Source: Diplodia intermedia (taxonomy: Eukaryota; Ascomycota; Dothideomycetes; Botryosphaeriales; Botryosphaeriaceae). From it: a stretch of DNA of 64,000 nucleotides. Of this stretch, positions 31,835-42,409 are shown piece after piece. The stretch spans positions 62,001-126,000 of the forward strand of contig JAKEKT010000091.1 in assembly GCA_021495925.1 (NCBI GenBank). Direction: 5' to 3'. Every line of letters begins with the position of its first letter. The stretch's first letter is position 1. The notes beneath the pieces were generated by a model that did no database searches, was not told the origin of the DNA, and saw only the letters and a list, made by a program, of their open reading frames with translations. The translations under genes were made by a program, and so were the position numbers.

Positions 31835-34002
31835 CCTGCTCGCCGCTGCTGCTGGAGGTGTGGCATCGAGCTTTGTTTTGGAGCTGGGCTGCGGATGCCA
31901 TTTTGCGCTTCCGGCAGGCGCCAGCCTGCACTCGGCCGGGTACTGGACCATCGTAGCGGAGCGGCGCAAGAGGTCGAGGGCTTGTTGTTAAGCGGGTCGT
32001 CGATGCAAGCCAGCTCAGCACGAGCGTGCTCTAAGCCCAAACAGTGCGCGTTCTCCGCGACTCGTCGCATGCACCGAGGCCGCGGGTTCTGGCATCGCAG
32101 GTGTTAGTCGCGGGCGCTATCGCTGGTCAAGACTGGAAACATGGTTGACGGGACGGCGGGCGGGAGTGCCTGGAAGAGGGGACAAGAAACGGCTCGGAAG
32201 CAGCGCCCAACTTAAATACCAGCCGCCTTATCGGCGTGCGGATGCGGCTGCAATTGAGGGCCGGCCTACCTGAGAAGCGTAGCGTCCCGTGCCTGGCCGC
32301 GACGGGAGTACTAGCAGCGGTCGTCGCTTGGCGGCAGATCGTGGGCAATCAAGCGCTGAGGGCGAGCGCGGAGTCTGCGGAGAGAAATGGATGCGGACGG
32401 TGCTGGATCGCCACCAGCCTGAGTAGTGCTGGCACACACTGGCCGACAGCAGCGGCCTATCCGAGGCGGCGCGCGGGCGATCGGAGAGCGCGGCTGCTGC
32501 TGGTACGACCACAGGCGCGTGGCAGCTGATCTGGCGGGGAGCGAGCGAGCGCAGTGGTAAGGCCGCGAGACGGAGCGCTGGGAGGTGAGATGGTGCTGCA
32601 CGTGGGCGACTATTGGCGGAGCACTGTGCCGCGCGACACAACAAGATCGATGAGAGGCGTGATGAAACGGACGAGACGATTGGCGACGTTCGGGAGAGCT
32701 CCTCGCACAGCCTGGCCGGCGCCGGGCTGGTATAAGAAGGCCGCGGGACCATGCCATCCGCCCTCCAGCAGCAGCAGCCCAGCGACCCCCGCGGCACCCC
32801 CCCGGGCGAGCGCAGACGAGGCGAGGCAGCGTGCGTGCGCGGTGCTACAAAACGAAAGAAAATTGCCAGGCCCTGTGGGGAGCGGCAAGAAGTGGCCGCC
32901 GGTGCTGGGGGCGCGGCCGGGGCGGGTCGGCGCCGCAGGCGAGCGAGCATCGATCTCGCGCTGTCGAGATTGCCGGCCGCCAGCGGTGTGTGTGGGCGCG
33001 CACGCAGCATGATGAAACCCGGCGAACCCTGGCCTTGGCAACGTTCTGGGAGCCGTCGCGGACAGCCCGTTCGGAGGCGTCAGCGCGATCAAAGCGGGCG
33101 GCGATGCTGCGGAGAGGCCGGGGGGAGCCAGGTGGAGATCATCGGAACGCGCTTCCGCTGCCGCCGATTGCGTCTTGCGACACCTGGCCGCAGAACTCCA
33201 CCGACCGGGGAAGGGCCAAAATAATGAATCTTGCGCGGCGGCGGCAGATCTGATGAGACCCATCGCATCGAGATAGACACGCAGCGCTCGAGATCGTAGT
33301 GCCCGCGCGATCTCACTCGCCCACAGAGCCTGCGCGCTAGCGTGACACCGCGCGCCGGACCGCTCGACTGCTTCCGCGCTGCCCCATACCGCCGCGCAGG
33401 ACGGCCGGCCGTTTGATGCACGCTCTGCCGTCGCAGCCACCACACGCACCAGACCCTCGCCGTCCGCTGCCCCTTCGCCCAATTTGCCCCAGAATAGCAG
33501 ACCGCCACGACTCGCGTACCTGGCCTGCCGCGGGCCGCCCGCTCGACTAGCACCAAAGCATCGAGTCTACCAGGGCGCTCAGCCCTAGGAGCCGCCGTCC
33601 GCCCTCCCCGCAAAAGCAATGCGGATGCGCTTGAGAGGAGAAGCGAGGCCAGCCGGGCCCCCGAAACGTGCAAGCAGCGGCAAACGGCGGCGGGCGGCGG
33701 GCGTGACGGGCGCGACTGGCCCGGGCCACTCGCTCTGGGTTGAGAGCCCTGCACACGTCGATGCAGCAGCGCGATGCGCCCCTGCTCACCACTTTCCCTT
33801 CTCAGCCCACTACATATTAGTGCTTTGGTACCCTATCCACCTACGTACAGCCATTCGCCGTCCCCCGTGCCTGCCGCCCGGCTTTGGCACACTCGCATCC
33901 CCGGGCGGCCTGGCCCGCTGGCAGCGGCTTCCCGTTGGCCATCAGCAGCTCTCGCTTGACCGACGCGCAACCGCTAACCGGGCTGCTGGGCATTCTAGCA
34001 TC
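31835..34002. other. GC-rich gene-free region
   Basis: About 2.2 kb between the DUF2841 gene start and the ABC transporter stop. From 32.2 to 33.75 kb all frames are open because of GC content, and the products are Arg/Ala/Pro/Gly-rich without any domain. The first ~300 bp probably hold the DUF2841 promoter. I find no gene. Confidence 0.5.
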
Positions 34003-37000
34003 TCACTGCGGTGCCACCGTCTCCACCGCGCCCAACAGGTTCGCCTCCTTGACCAGCTCGTAGAAAAGACCCTTGCGCCGCACCAGCTCTGCCGGCGTGT
34101 CGAATTCGGCCACCTCGCCCTTGTCAAGCACCACGATCCGGTCCGAATCGAGGATCGTGTTGATCCGGTGCGCAATCGTAATAATTGTCCGATTGCTAAA
34201 AACGGGGCTGCGCAGCGTCGTCTGGAGCATTGCATCCGTCTCGACGTCGACCGCCGCCTGCATTTTCCCGCAACCCTCCGTTAGCCGAGACTCGTTTGAA
34301 GGATATGACATGACAGCGCATCAACTCACCGTTGCCTCGTCCAGCACCAGGATGTTGCTCGGGGCGAGCAGCGCGCGCGCCAGGGACACCAGCTGTCGCT
34401 GGCCCTGGCTGAGATTCGACCCTCCCTCGTGTATCTGCGCATCCAGTCTCCCGGGCATGCTCGCCACATAGTCCTTGAGTCGCGCGTGATCCAGTGCGCT
34501 CCACAACTCTGTATCATCGTGGACGTGGCCTGGGTCTAGGTTGTCCCGGACCGTGCCCTCGAATAGCGCGGCGTCCTGCGGGATGATGGCGAGCCGACGC
34601 CGCAGATCGAGAAGGCCGATGGTGCTTGTGTTCAGGTCGTCGATGCTCACACAGCCGTCTGTCGGCTCAATGATGCGGAAGAGAGCAAGGGTCAGCGAAC
34701 TCTTCCCTGCACCCGTGCGACCAACCACGCCAATCTTCTCCCGTGCCTTGACGTCCAGGTTGATGTTTTTCAGCACCAGGTCCAGACCGGGTCTGTATCT
34801 GGTGCTAAAGTCGTTGAATTTCACCGCGCCGTTGGACGGCCACGCGATCGGCGGCCTCTTCTTGGAAATGATCTCGGGCGCCTCGCTCGGCAAGCGAGCG
34901 TACTCCAACACACGTTCCACAGAGACGATATTTGTCTCAACCTCCACCGTCTGCCGGACGATCCAATTGAGTGATTGGGTGATCTGCAGCGCGTAAGACA
35001 TGGCCAAACCCACCATACCGGCGGACAGGCCGCTGCCCGTCGACACAGAGACAATGGCAAAGCCTGCGGATGCCAGGATGATGATTGAACCAATGAACTC
35101 GAGCCGGACCGCCAGCCAGCGGTTAGCATTGATGGAGGGGAAGTAGGCCCGCAGATTGGCGTCCACGCGCCACTCGTTTTCCTGGGCGAAACGGCCCTGC
35201 TGCCGATAAGCACGGATGGTGGAAATCCCACTAAGTGATTCCTGGAAGTGCGCGTAGATGGGGCTCTTGCTGACGCTGTCCAGGCGTTTGAGCTCTCGCG
35301 AGGTGCGCAGGTAGTACCGCTGGATGTACAGGTACAATCCCCCGAGTGGAATGATCAAGACAATAAAGATGGGCGTCGATGCCGAGATGACCGCAAGGGT
35401 GAACGCAGCTGTTGATCGTTAGCCACATGGAGAAGCTGGAGGCTGGTTGCATGTGAAGGCTCACCTCTTGCTGAATTGACGAAGAGCATGTTGAAGGTGC
35501 GCCTGTGAGGTTTGTTAGCAACATTGTACGAGCGGGAAGACCCCTGTTGTTGGCGGCTAGACTTACGCCAGAACCTCGTCCACGCGATAGATGTCACTGC
35601 CGGTAATGTTAGCTGCAAGCCAGAGGATTCGGCAAACAAATCTGGGATGTGTCTGGGCTATGCATGTGGTGCAGCGTGCAGCAACCCCGCTCGTAATGCA
35701 CCACTCGCATGCAGGCGGTGCGCTTTCGTCCGGTTGCAGATTCGTAGAATCTCAACTTACCTGGAAAACCGATTCAGGATACGACCTGCCGGCGTCGTCT
35801 CGAAGAAGCTCATTGGCGATCTGAAGATTGCGAAAGCCATCCTCTCATGCAGCTTGCGGGATGCCTACAGGCGAGATGTCAGCTGCGCGATCTCTCTGCC
35901 AGAAACGGACCCGGCCGCGGCCACTTACCTCGATAGAGCAGAAGATCCACAGAATCAGGGTCTGAACGACTACAAGTGCAGCGGAGCCAAACCCAAAAGC
36001 AAAATAGATGCCGATGTACTTGCCCACGTTGCGATTCCCGCCGTACTCGCCATTGACCTCGGACCACTGCTTCAGCCAGACACTGCCGCCTGAGCCCCTG
36101 TTAGCACGATCCGGCTGAAGATCGATAAGAGTGACGCAACGTACCAATTTGAGCCATTTGCGCGCCGACGAGAGTCAGCAGGTAGATCGCGACTGCGATC
36201 AGGTTGCTGGTCCTTGCGTACTCCGCATAGACGCTCCATTTGACCTTGCCCTGTTCCGAGAACTCCTTTGTCTGCTTGCTCTTCAAGCCTGCGCCTTCTT
36301 CATCCGTAAGCTTGCCACGAGGGCCACGGAAGCTCGCAGTGCTGGCACGACGCAGCTCAAGGCCGGTGTGCTTGCGGCCCGTGCCGCCAGCCGGCCGGAT
36401 TGGAGCCAGTTGCCCAACGCCCTCTTGCGCCTCCTCAGTCTCAAGTTGTTCGTCGGATCCTGTGCCAAGGCCATACACCGTTCCGGATTCGTCACTGCTT
36501 CCCATCTCACCCTCGTCCTCGGAGTCCTCATTGTGTGCCGTGCGAATGAGGTTCGCAATTTCTCCCTTCATCGCCATCAATTGCTCGTAGGTGCCGTGCT
36601 CGATGATCTTGCCCTCGCGCAGAAGGTGGACGTAGTTCGCTTCCATAAGTACAGGGATCGAGTTGGTAGCCAGAACACGGGTTCGACTCGCGAGCAGGCC
36701 GTGCGGTCCGAGGACGTTATCGATGATGTGCCTGCCCACGTGCTGGTCTACAGCAGAAAGAACATCATCAAGAAGGTAGATATCAGCTCGGGCGTAAACA
36801 GCTCTGGCCAACGTCAAGCGTGCCTTTTGACCTCCAGAAAGTGAAATACCACGCTCTCCAACTTCCGTTTGATCTCCGTCGGGAAGGGATGCGAAGTCGT
36901 CGATGAGCGCGCAAGCTTTAACAGTACGATCATAGAAGTGCGGGTCCCACCGGTAACCGAAGACGATGTTCTCCCTGACAGACGCGTTCATGACCCACGC

Positions 37001-39171
37001 CTGCTGCGCCACATACGCTGTCTTGCCCTTCACTACTACGATGCCCTTGACTTTCCAGAGATCGCCGAGCATGGATTGCAGGAACGACGACTTTCCAGCT
37101 CCGACCCGACCAACAACGCAAGTCAGTTCCCCCCTCCTCGCAGTGAAGTTGATGTCCTGTAGAGCGAGCCTCGACTCGGATTTGTTCCAGGTGAAAGTGC
37201 CATCCCTAATCCGGACGCTTTCTTCTCCATCCTCGTCCACCGGCGGCTCGTGGAGGACTGCATCCTCTTGAAGTTCTTCGGCCAGCAAATAGCTGGTAAG
37301 ACGCGCGACAGCGACGCTAGCTTCGATTATGGAGGTAATGACCATTGGCAGGATTGAGAGAGGGAAGGTCAACAGGTTGAAAAGCGTCAAGGCGGGGAAA
37401 ACGATATCGGTGGTCAGCGGCCGGTCGGTCGTCAGGACAAACACAGCGAAGGTAGAGCAGGACACTAGGAAAGGAGTCGTGGACCAAGTAAAGTTGGCGA
37501 ATGCCTGGGCAGCGCCAATCTTCCTAAGGGTCTTGAGTTCCTGGTCGTTGCGGATGAAGTTGAGTTTGTTCAAGAAAGCCGTGGTCCAAGCATAGAGCTT
37601 GATGGACTTCATGTTATTCAGGATCTCGGTCATCAGCCTGGTCCTGGCGTCTTTGTTCTTCATCTGCTTCTTCTGCAGAGTCTTCATGATGCGGGCGATG
37701 AAACCGTTAACAGGAATCATAATGATCATGGCGCCGACACCGGCCAACATGCTCAATCCCACAAGCTTGTAGAGCGAGAACATGCAGAGGACGATCTGGA
37801 AAGGGGCGGACCAAAGCTGGATGCCGAATTGCGTTAGGTCTTGAAGACGCTGGGTATCCACAGCCATGTAGTTCACAATGTCGCCGGTGGACTTGGCCGC
37901 ACGTCCCTCGTTCGAGAGACGCAGAGCCTTGCCATAGATCGCGGCAGTGAGCGAGGATTTGACGCGCATGCCAGTCTCGAAAGCCCTTTGGAAGTACTGA
38001 TGGAGACAAGCCGTCTGGGAGACTGACACGGCAAACATTGCAAGAGCAATAGCTGCACCGCGAATGGGCGGTTCGGGGTCGTCCGTCCGATAGGAATCGA
38101 CAAACCTGATCAGCAGACGGAGGAGCTGCGGCTGAACAAAGGCTAGGACATCGCTGCCGCACTTGATCATGGCACCTCTCAAGTAGGGGGCGCCAAAGGC
38201 CTTGCCCATAGCAATCCATAGAGAAGGATGGCTCTTCTTCTCCAGCTCGTGATGCCAGACCTCGGTGAACCTCTCCACGGTCGCCTCAGTAGTGTCCCGC
38301 TTCCTCAGATTCCACAGATCATCCTGCGTCAGGAAGTTCTTGTAGCCGTACTTCATCATCGGCGTCATCCAGCTAAAGGTGAGAACGGAGAAGATGTCGG
38401 CATACTCAAACGGGCATTCGTCCTCGTCGCCGAGCGCATCGTAGGCGCTGAGCTGCTTTGGGACCAGCCATTCGAGCACGAATTCGGCCAAAGCCAGTCC
38501 CACACTCACGCAAAACGTCACAAAGTAGGCCACGTGGGTCTTGTAGAGGTTCTGAGAAACGAGGGAGCGCAGCTTGACGCCGTAGGCGAGGAGTAGAAGC
38601 AGCCAGTAGAACAAGGCGACACCATTGGCATTCCGCGACCGGTAGTGTTCGAGGTACTGGATGTAGAAAATGACGCCGAACGAAACGATGGTGATTACGG
38701 TCGTCCAGAACCTAAAATCGCCGGCCCAGATGTGCTTGTAGTATTCGATCTGCAAAGCGGCCTGCAGGGCGTGGGTGGCAACGAGGCCGACGATGAGGGA
38801 CTGCGCGCAGACACAGAGGTTAGGCCAGAGGCAGCGGCAGATGCTGTCAGGGAAGCCAGGGAACTCACCAGCTTCGCATAGAAGTGCCAATTCCTCCGCA
38901 CAGGCTGCGGGGCGCATTTGCGCAGGAGGTAGTACACCGCCGCACCGCCGCCCAGGATCCCAAACACCACGGCAACCGTCGTTATCCACACATCGAGGAA
39001 ACAGCTCGTCAGGTCCCAGCGATAGCGGCTCACCGGCCCCCAGCCCTCCGGATCACCGCATAGTGGCTGGTGCCTGGACGGGTCGGCCGCCAGAAAGCCC
39101 ACGAAGGCGGCGGCGTCGGAGGGTGCGTTCGGGGACAGTAGCGGCGACTGTGCAGCGTCGGAGATGTGCAT
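34003..39171 (-). CDS. YCF1-type ABCC transporter (vacuolar glutathione-conjugate/metal pump)
   Basis: Eight exons: 39171-38869, 38800-36145, 36089-35929, 35864-35761, 35596-35567, 35502-35465, 35408-34330 and 34257-34003, closing to 1541 aa. Full ABCC layout: a five-helix TMD0 and linker (about 1-270), TMD1, NBD1, TMD2, NBD2. NBD1 has Walker A GRVGAGKSS (about 663), signature LSGGQKAR (about 754) and Walker B IYLLDD with Asp where NBD2 has the catalytic Glu. Its H-loop position reads LATN without His, so NBD1 is the degenerate site, as in YCF1. NBD2 has GRTGAGKSS (about 1330), LSQGQRQL and ILVLDEAT. A Ser/Glu-rich R-like linker (HNEDSEDEGEMGSSDESG) follows NBD1 and has likely phosphosites. 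SRKLHERMAFAIFRSPMSFF is the TMD2 block common to Ycf1 and Bpt1. Family members pump GS-conjugates, Cd-GS2 and pigments into the vacuole; the exact substrate is unknown. The 30-nt and 38-nt exons are supported by frame and by the conserved SDIYRVDEVLARTFNM they encode. Confidence 0.9.
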
Positions 39172-39512
39172 TGAAGCTGTCGCTGCACGGAGCGGTCGAA
39201 GAGTCCACGGGTCCACGCTGCGCAGAGAGGGCGGATGGGGGGAGGGGGGAGGTTGAGAGGATGTGTAAGCAGGACCAACGCCCGGGGCCGACCTTTTAGA
39301 AGGCGAAGAAGAACCAACGGGACGGTCGGGCTTTGAGACGTCACTCAGGTAAGCGGATAAGCTCCACGGATCGCCCCAAGGCATTAGCTCGCCAAGCCAC
39401 CCACTCTTCCGGAGTTAGCTTCGGCGATACCTGCGCGAGATCGCGACGCTGGCCGGGCTTGCCTGCATTAATCTATCCGTACATGCGAGCACCATGGCTG
39501 CTGACTATTATC
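39172..39512. promoter_or_regulatory. Promoter of the ABC transporter
   Basis: 341 bp lie between the ABC transporter start and the stop of the upstream minus-strand gene. A G-rich patch (39229-39250, GGATGGGGGGAGGGGGGAGG) lies about 60 bp before the ATG. The frame is open upstream, but its text is Ser/Pro-rich and does not look like TMD0. Confidence 0.45.
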
Positions 39513-42020
39513 CTACTTGCCATCCGCGAATTCAATGTGCTGCGAGCTAAGACCGACCGCATCTGCCATGGCCGCGTCCGCATCCGTATCCGCGCCCCTA
39601 CTTGCTCCAGCCGCCATCTCCGCCACAAGGCCCACCCCCTTCTCCGCCATTTCCGGCTGCTTCTGCTGCCCTTCTCCATACCATTCCTTCGCCGACATGG
39701 TTCCAAAGCCCGCGTCTTCGTCGCCACCTGCTGGCCCGCTGCCGTCGTAGGGAGGAGGTTGCTCGGCATCCTGAGCAAGTTCTTCACGGAACAGCATGCT
39801 GTCTGCGGAGACGAATTCCTGGAAGCCAATCAATACCGGAGAAGCGTGCCATTGTGGACTGGGGGGCTTACAGCAAGCGCCTGCGGAGCGTCTTCGAAAC
39901 GCTCACTCAGCGCCTTCTCGCTGGCATAGACCAGGAGAATCTCGCGATTTTCCATGGCCGCTGCCGCGAGAACATCAACCTCAGAGATGCGCTACAAACC
40001 GAGCGTTAGCCCCAGCGCCCCTTGTTGTTGTCCGCATACACTTCACTCACCGACTTGGATATCTGGCCCGTGCTATCGTAGTGAATCCTCCACCAGTCAG
40101 TCGAAGTCCGTGCTGTTTCTGCATCTCCCACCGCCTCGGCTTCATCCATGTCCTGATCAACGTCGAGGTTGCGCCGGGTTTGGATGTACGTCACCGCAGG
40201 GTCCGACGAGATACCGCAAAGCTGGTATTTGACCGTCGGGTTATCTTCTGCTCCTTCTATCGGCTCCTTGAGAAGACCAGAAAGCTCATCGTACGCTTTA
40301 CGTGCCTCTTCCTCTTGAGTTTTGAGTACTACTCCATGTCAGATAGCTTCTTCCAAACAGCAACATGCCACTATACCTTCAAGTTTCTTCTTGACTCTAT
40401 CGTAGACACTCTGGATCCTTTGATGCAACCGGGCATCGCGTTCAGCGTTGGGGTTAGGCATGGGATCGCCTGTGGGACTCAGAGGTTGCATGGTCATGGC
40501 AGACATGGCTACCTCCAGTAGATCTAGTGAGTTCCCGGAGGTGCCATTATAGTGGAATTTCGAGTATCGTTGCGACTGTGCCTCGATCTGTCCGAGCTCG
40601 CTCTTCTTCTCTGCGCGGGCTTTTCTCATCTGCTTGGCCTTTGTCTCGTTCTGAGCCATGTATCTGTCGACGTACCAGAAGGAAGGTATCGTCATATTGA
40701 GACCCGTCGCGGTCGAGTCCGGCTGCTTCACGACCATTACTAGTACTTCAGCAAGGCTGCTGATTGACGCATGTACATCCTTGGAACCGTCAAGATCATT
40801 GGACCAGATGGTCTCGTCCAGAACGTCGTACAGCGATGCGGGGACATCAGCACCACGGTTACTCAGAATCGGCATTAAGCACTTGAAACTTGCGCTCGAT
40901 ACCTCTTGTCCAGATCGGACCTCGCGGGCAGTAGTCTCGAAGAGTGCCTCGTGCCCAGCGCCAGGCTCGAGCTGCGAGGCAGCAGCATGCCAAGCCTCCA
41001 GGAACCGCACGGCTTCTGTATCCCTCGAGCTGCCTTCCCCGCCTTCAATCTTGTTTAGTGGTTCAACACTCCCATACGCGCGATCGGTATAGTCTAAGAA
41101 GGCCATGATCCTTTGTGTCTCATGGATGATGTCCAGTCGCGAGTCGTCCTGGCGTACGTCGTCGAGGTCAATTGTTTGAGCTACAGCGATGGGATTTCCG
41201 GTCCACCACTGTGGATCTTGACCGTAATGCGGGAGAGTATGGCTCTTCATGAGGAGTGCGTTGTGGGACCTGGGGATTGCGTTGAGAATGGTGAGCAGTG
41301 AGGGAAGGTAGTCCTGAGAAGGAAGGGGCTTCATAAACGCCGGTTCGCCAGGCTCTCTCTTGCGCTGAGCGGGAGGGGGGTCAGGAACAGTGCTGGAAAC
41401 GGTGGTCATGGCCCATTGGTTCTGCTCGTAGTACTCCCGGGTCGCAGGGCCAAACTGGACCCCTGATGCGCCCACCACGCCAGTCTCTTGGCCTACTCCT
41501 GCATCTAGCATGGCGGTCAGCGTCTAGCTCGCGAAACTCCGTGTTGCGGGCGCACCCAAGGCCTGGGAGTCTCCCATGCCGGAATCGTGCATACTATTAC
41601 TCGGGGTATTGGGCCGGGTGGCGGCAGTGCTCTGAGGGTACTGGGCGAGGGATTCGTTCGCGTGGTCGATTTGGAAAGCTGCTCGCGCACTCGTCAGGCC
41701 TCGCAGCGCAGGCACGCAATGGGCACTCACAAGGTACTCCGGCATACTGGTTGCTCCCGCCATCACGATCTTGCGAAAAGAGAGTTTCATCATACTTGTC
41801 GGCAGCGTAGCGATTGGGGTCCTGCTCGAAGTTGCTGATGGCGCGGTCCAGGTCACCATTCGCATCCTGGCCGAGCGTCAGTCCATGCAGCTGCGAGGCT
41901 GAAGAGCCGTGTTCTCACCTTGATATAACGCGGCGCAAACTTTGGGTCAGGTCTTCTGCCGGTGACGATCTCGCAAAAGCTGAGGAAGCTGTCGACGTCC
42001 TCTTGCGACGGTGCCGCCAT
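39513..42020 (-). CDS. UBA-like N-terminal, ubiquitin-related fungal protein
   Basis: Seven exons, 42020-41919, 41866-41731, 41678-41595, 41504-40377, 40328-40051, 39991-39872 and 39818-39513, close to 717 aa. Residues 1-45 form a UBA-like helical bundle (EDVDSFLSFCEIVTGRRPD, then YIKDANGDLDRAISNFEQDP). A linker leads to QETGVVGASGVQFGPATREY and a large helical region with EHN-type conserved text (MKSHTLPHYGQDPQWWTGNP). This matches fungal proteins usually annotated as ubiquitin-interaction or USP-like proteins. I see no Cys and His boxes of an active deubiquitinase, so catalysis is not claimed. The C-terminal third is helical, with an acidic Asp/Ala tail. The third intron (41594-41505, 90 bp) has a length divisible by three and contains an in-frame TAG. 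Its GTATGC donor, GCTGAC branch and TAG acceptor are good. Confidence 0.72.
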
Positions 42021-42409
42021 GTTGCGCCAGCGGATGGGTGCAGAAGCTACAGCCGGCGCATGGGTATTCCAGTTCGTGAAGGGCGACGCTTGGTGGAGTA
42101 GACTGCGTCTAAGCAAGTCGGCGCGGGTCGGAAAAGGGCTGGGCTCTGGAGCAGCTGTGGCCGTGAGAGCTGTTTGTGACCCCGCGGAAGCTAGGTTTGC
42201 GGACCTGGAGCTCCGGGAAATAGAATGACGCCGCGCCGGCCCGTGCACCACTTCACACCCGACCAAGTTTGCATCTCCAGAGTAAAGAAGCCCATTTTGT
42301 TTGCCCAACGCCGGGCCATATCCGTTACAGCGGAAGACCATGCCCCCTCACAACCAAACTTTAGAATACAATACTTTTCTACATCCTCGTCGTTTGCCCT
42401 CGTCCTTGT
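42021..42409. promoter_or_regulatory. Promoter between PET127 (upstream) and the UBA-like gene
   Basis: 389 bp between the PET127 stop and the UBA-like start, both on the minus strand. There is no distinct element except a short AT-rich patch near 42360-42380. Confidence 0.4.

Noticed and set aside
32228..33482. Overlapping 260- and 290-codon minus frames
   Set aside because: They overlap each other and plus-strand frames of similar length in a GC-rich island; no periodicity or motif supports a gene.
41524..41526. Nonsense mutation in the UBA-like gene
   Set aside because: The TAG falls inside a well-formed 90-bp intron, so the gene is not called broken.
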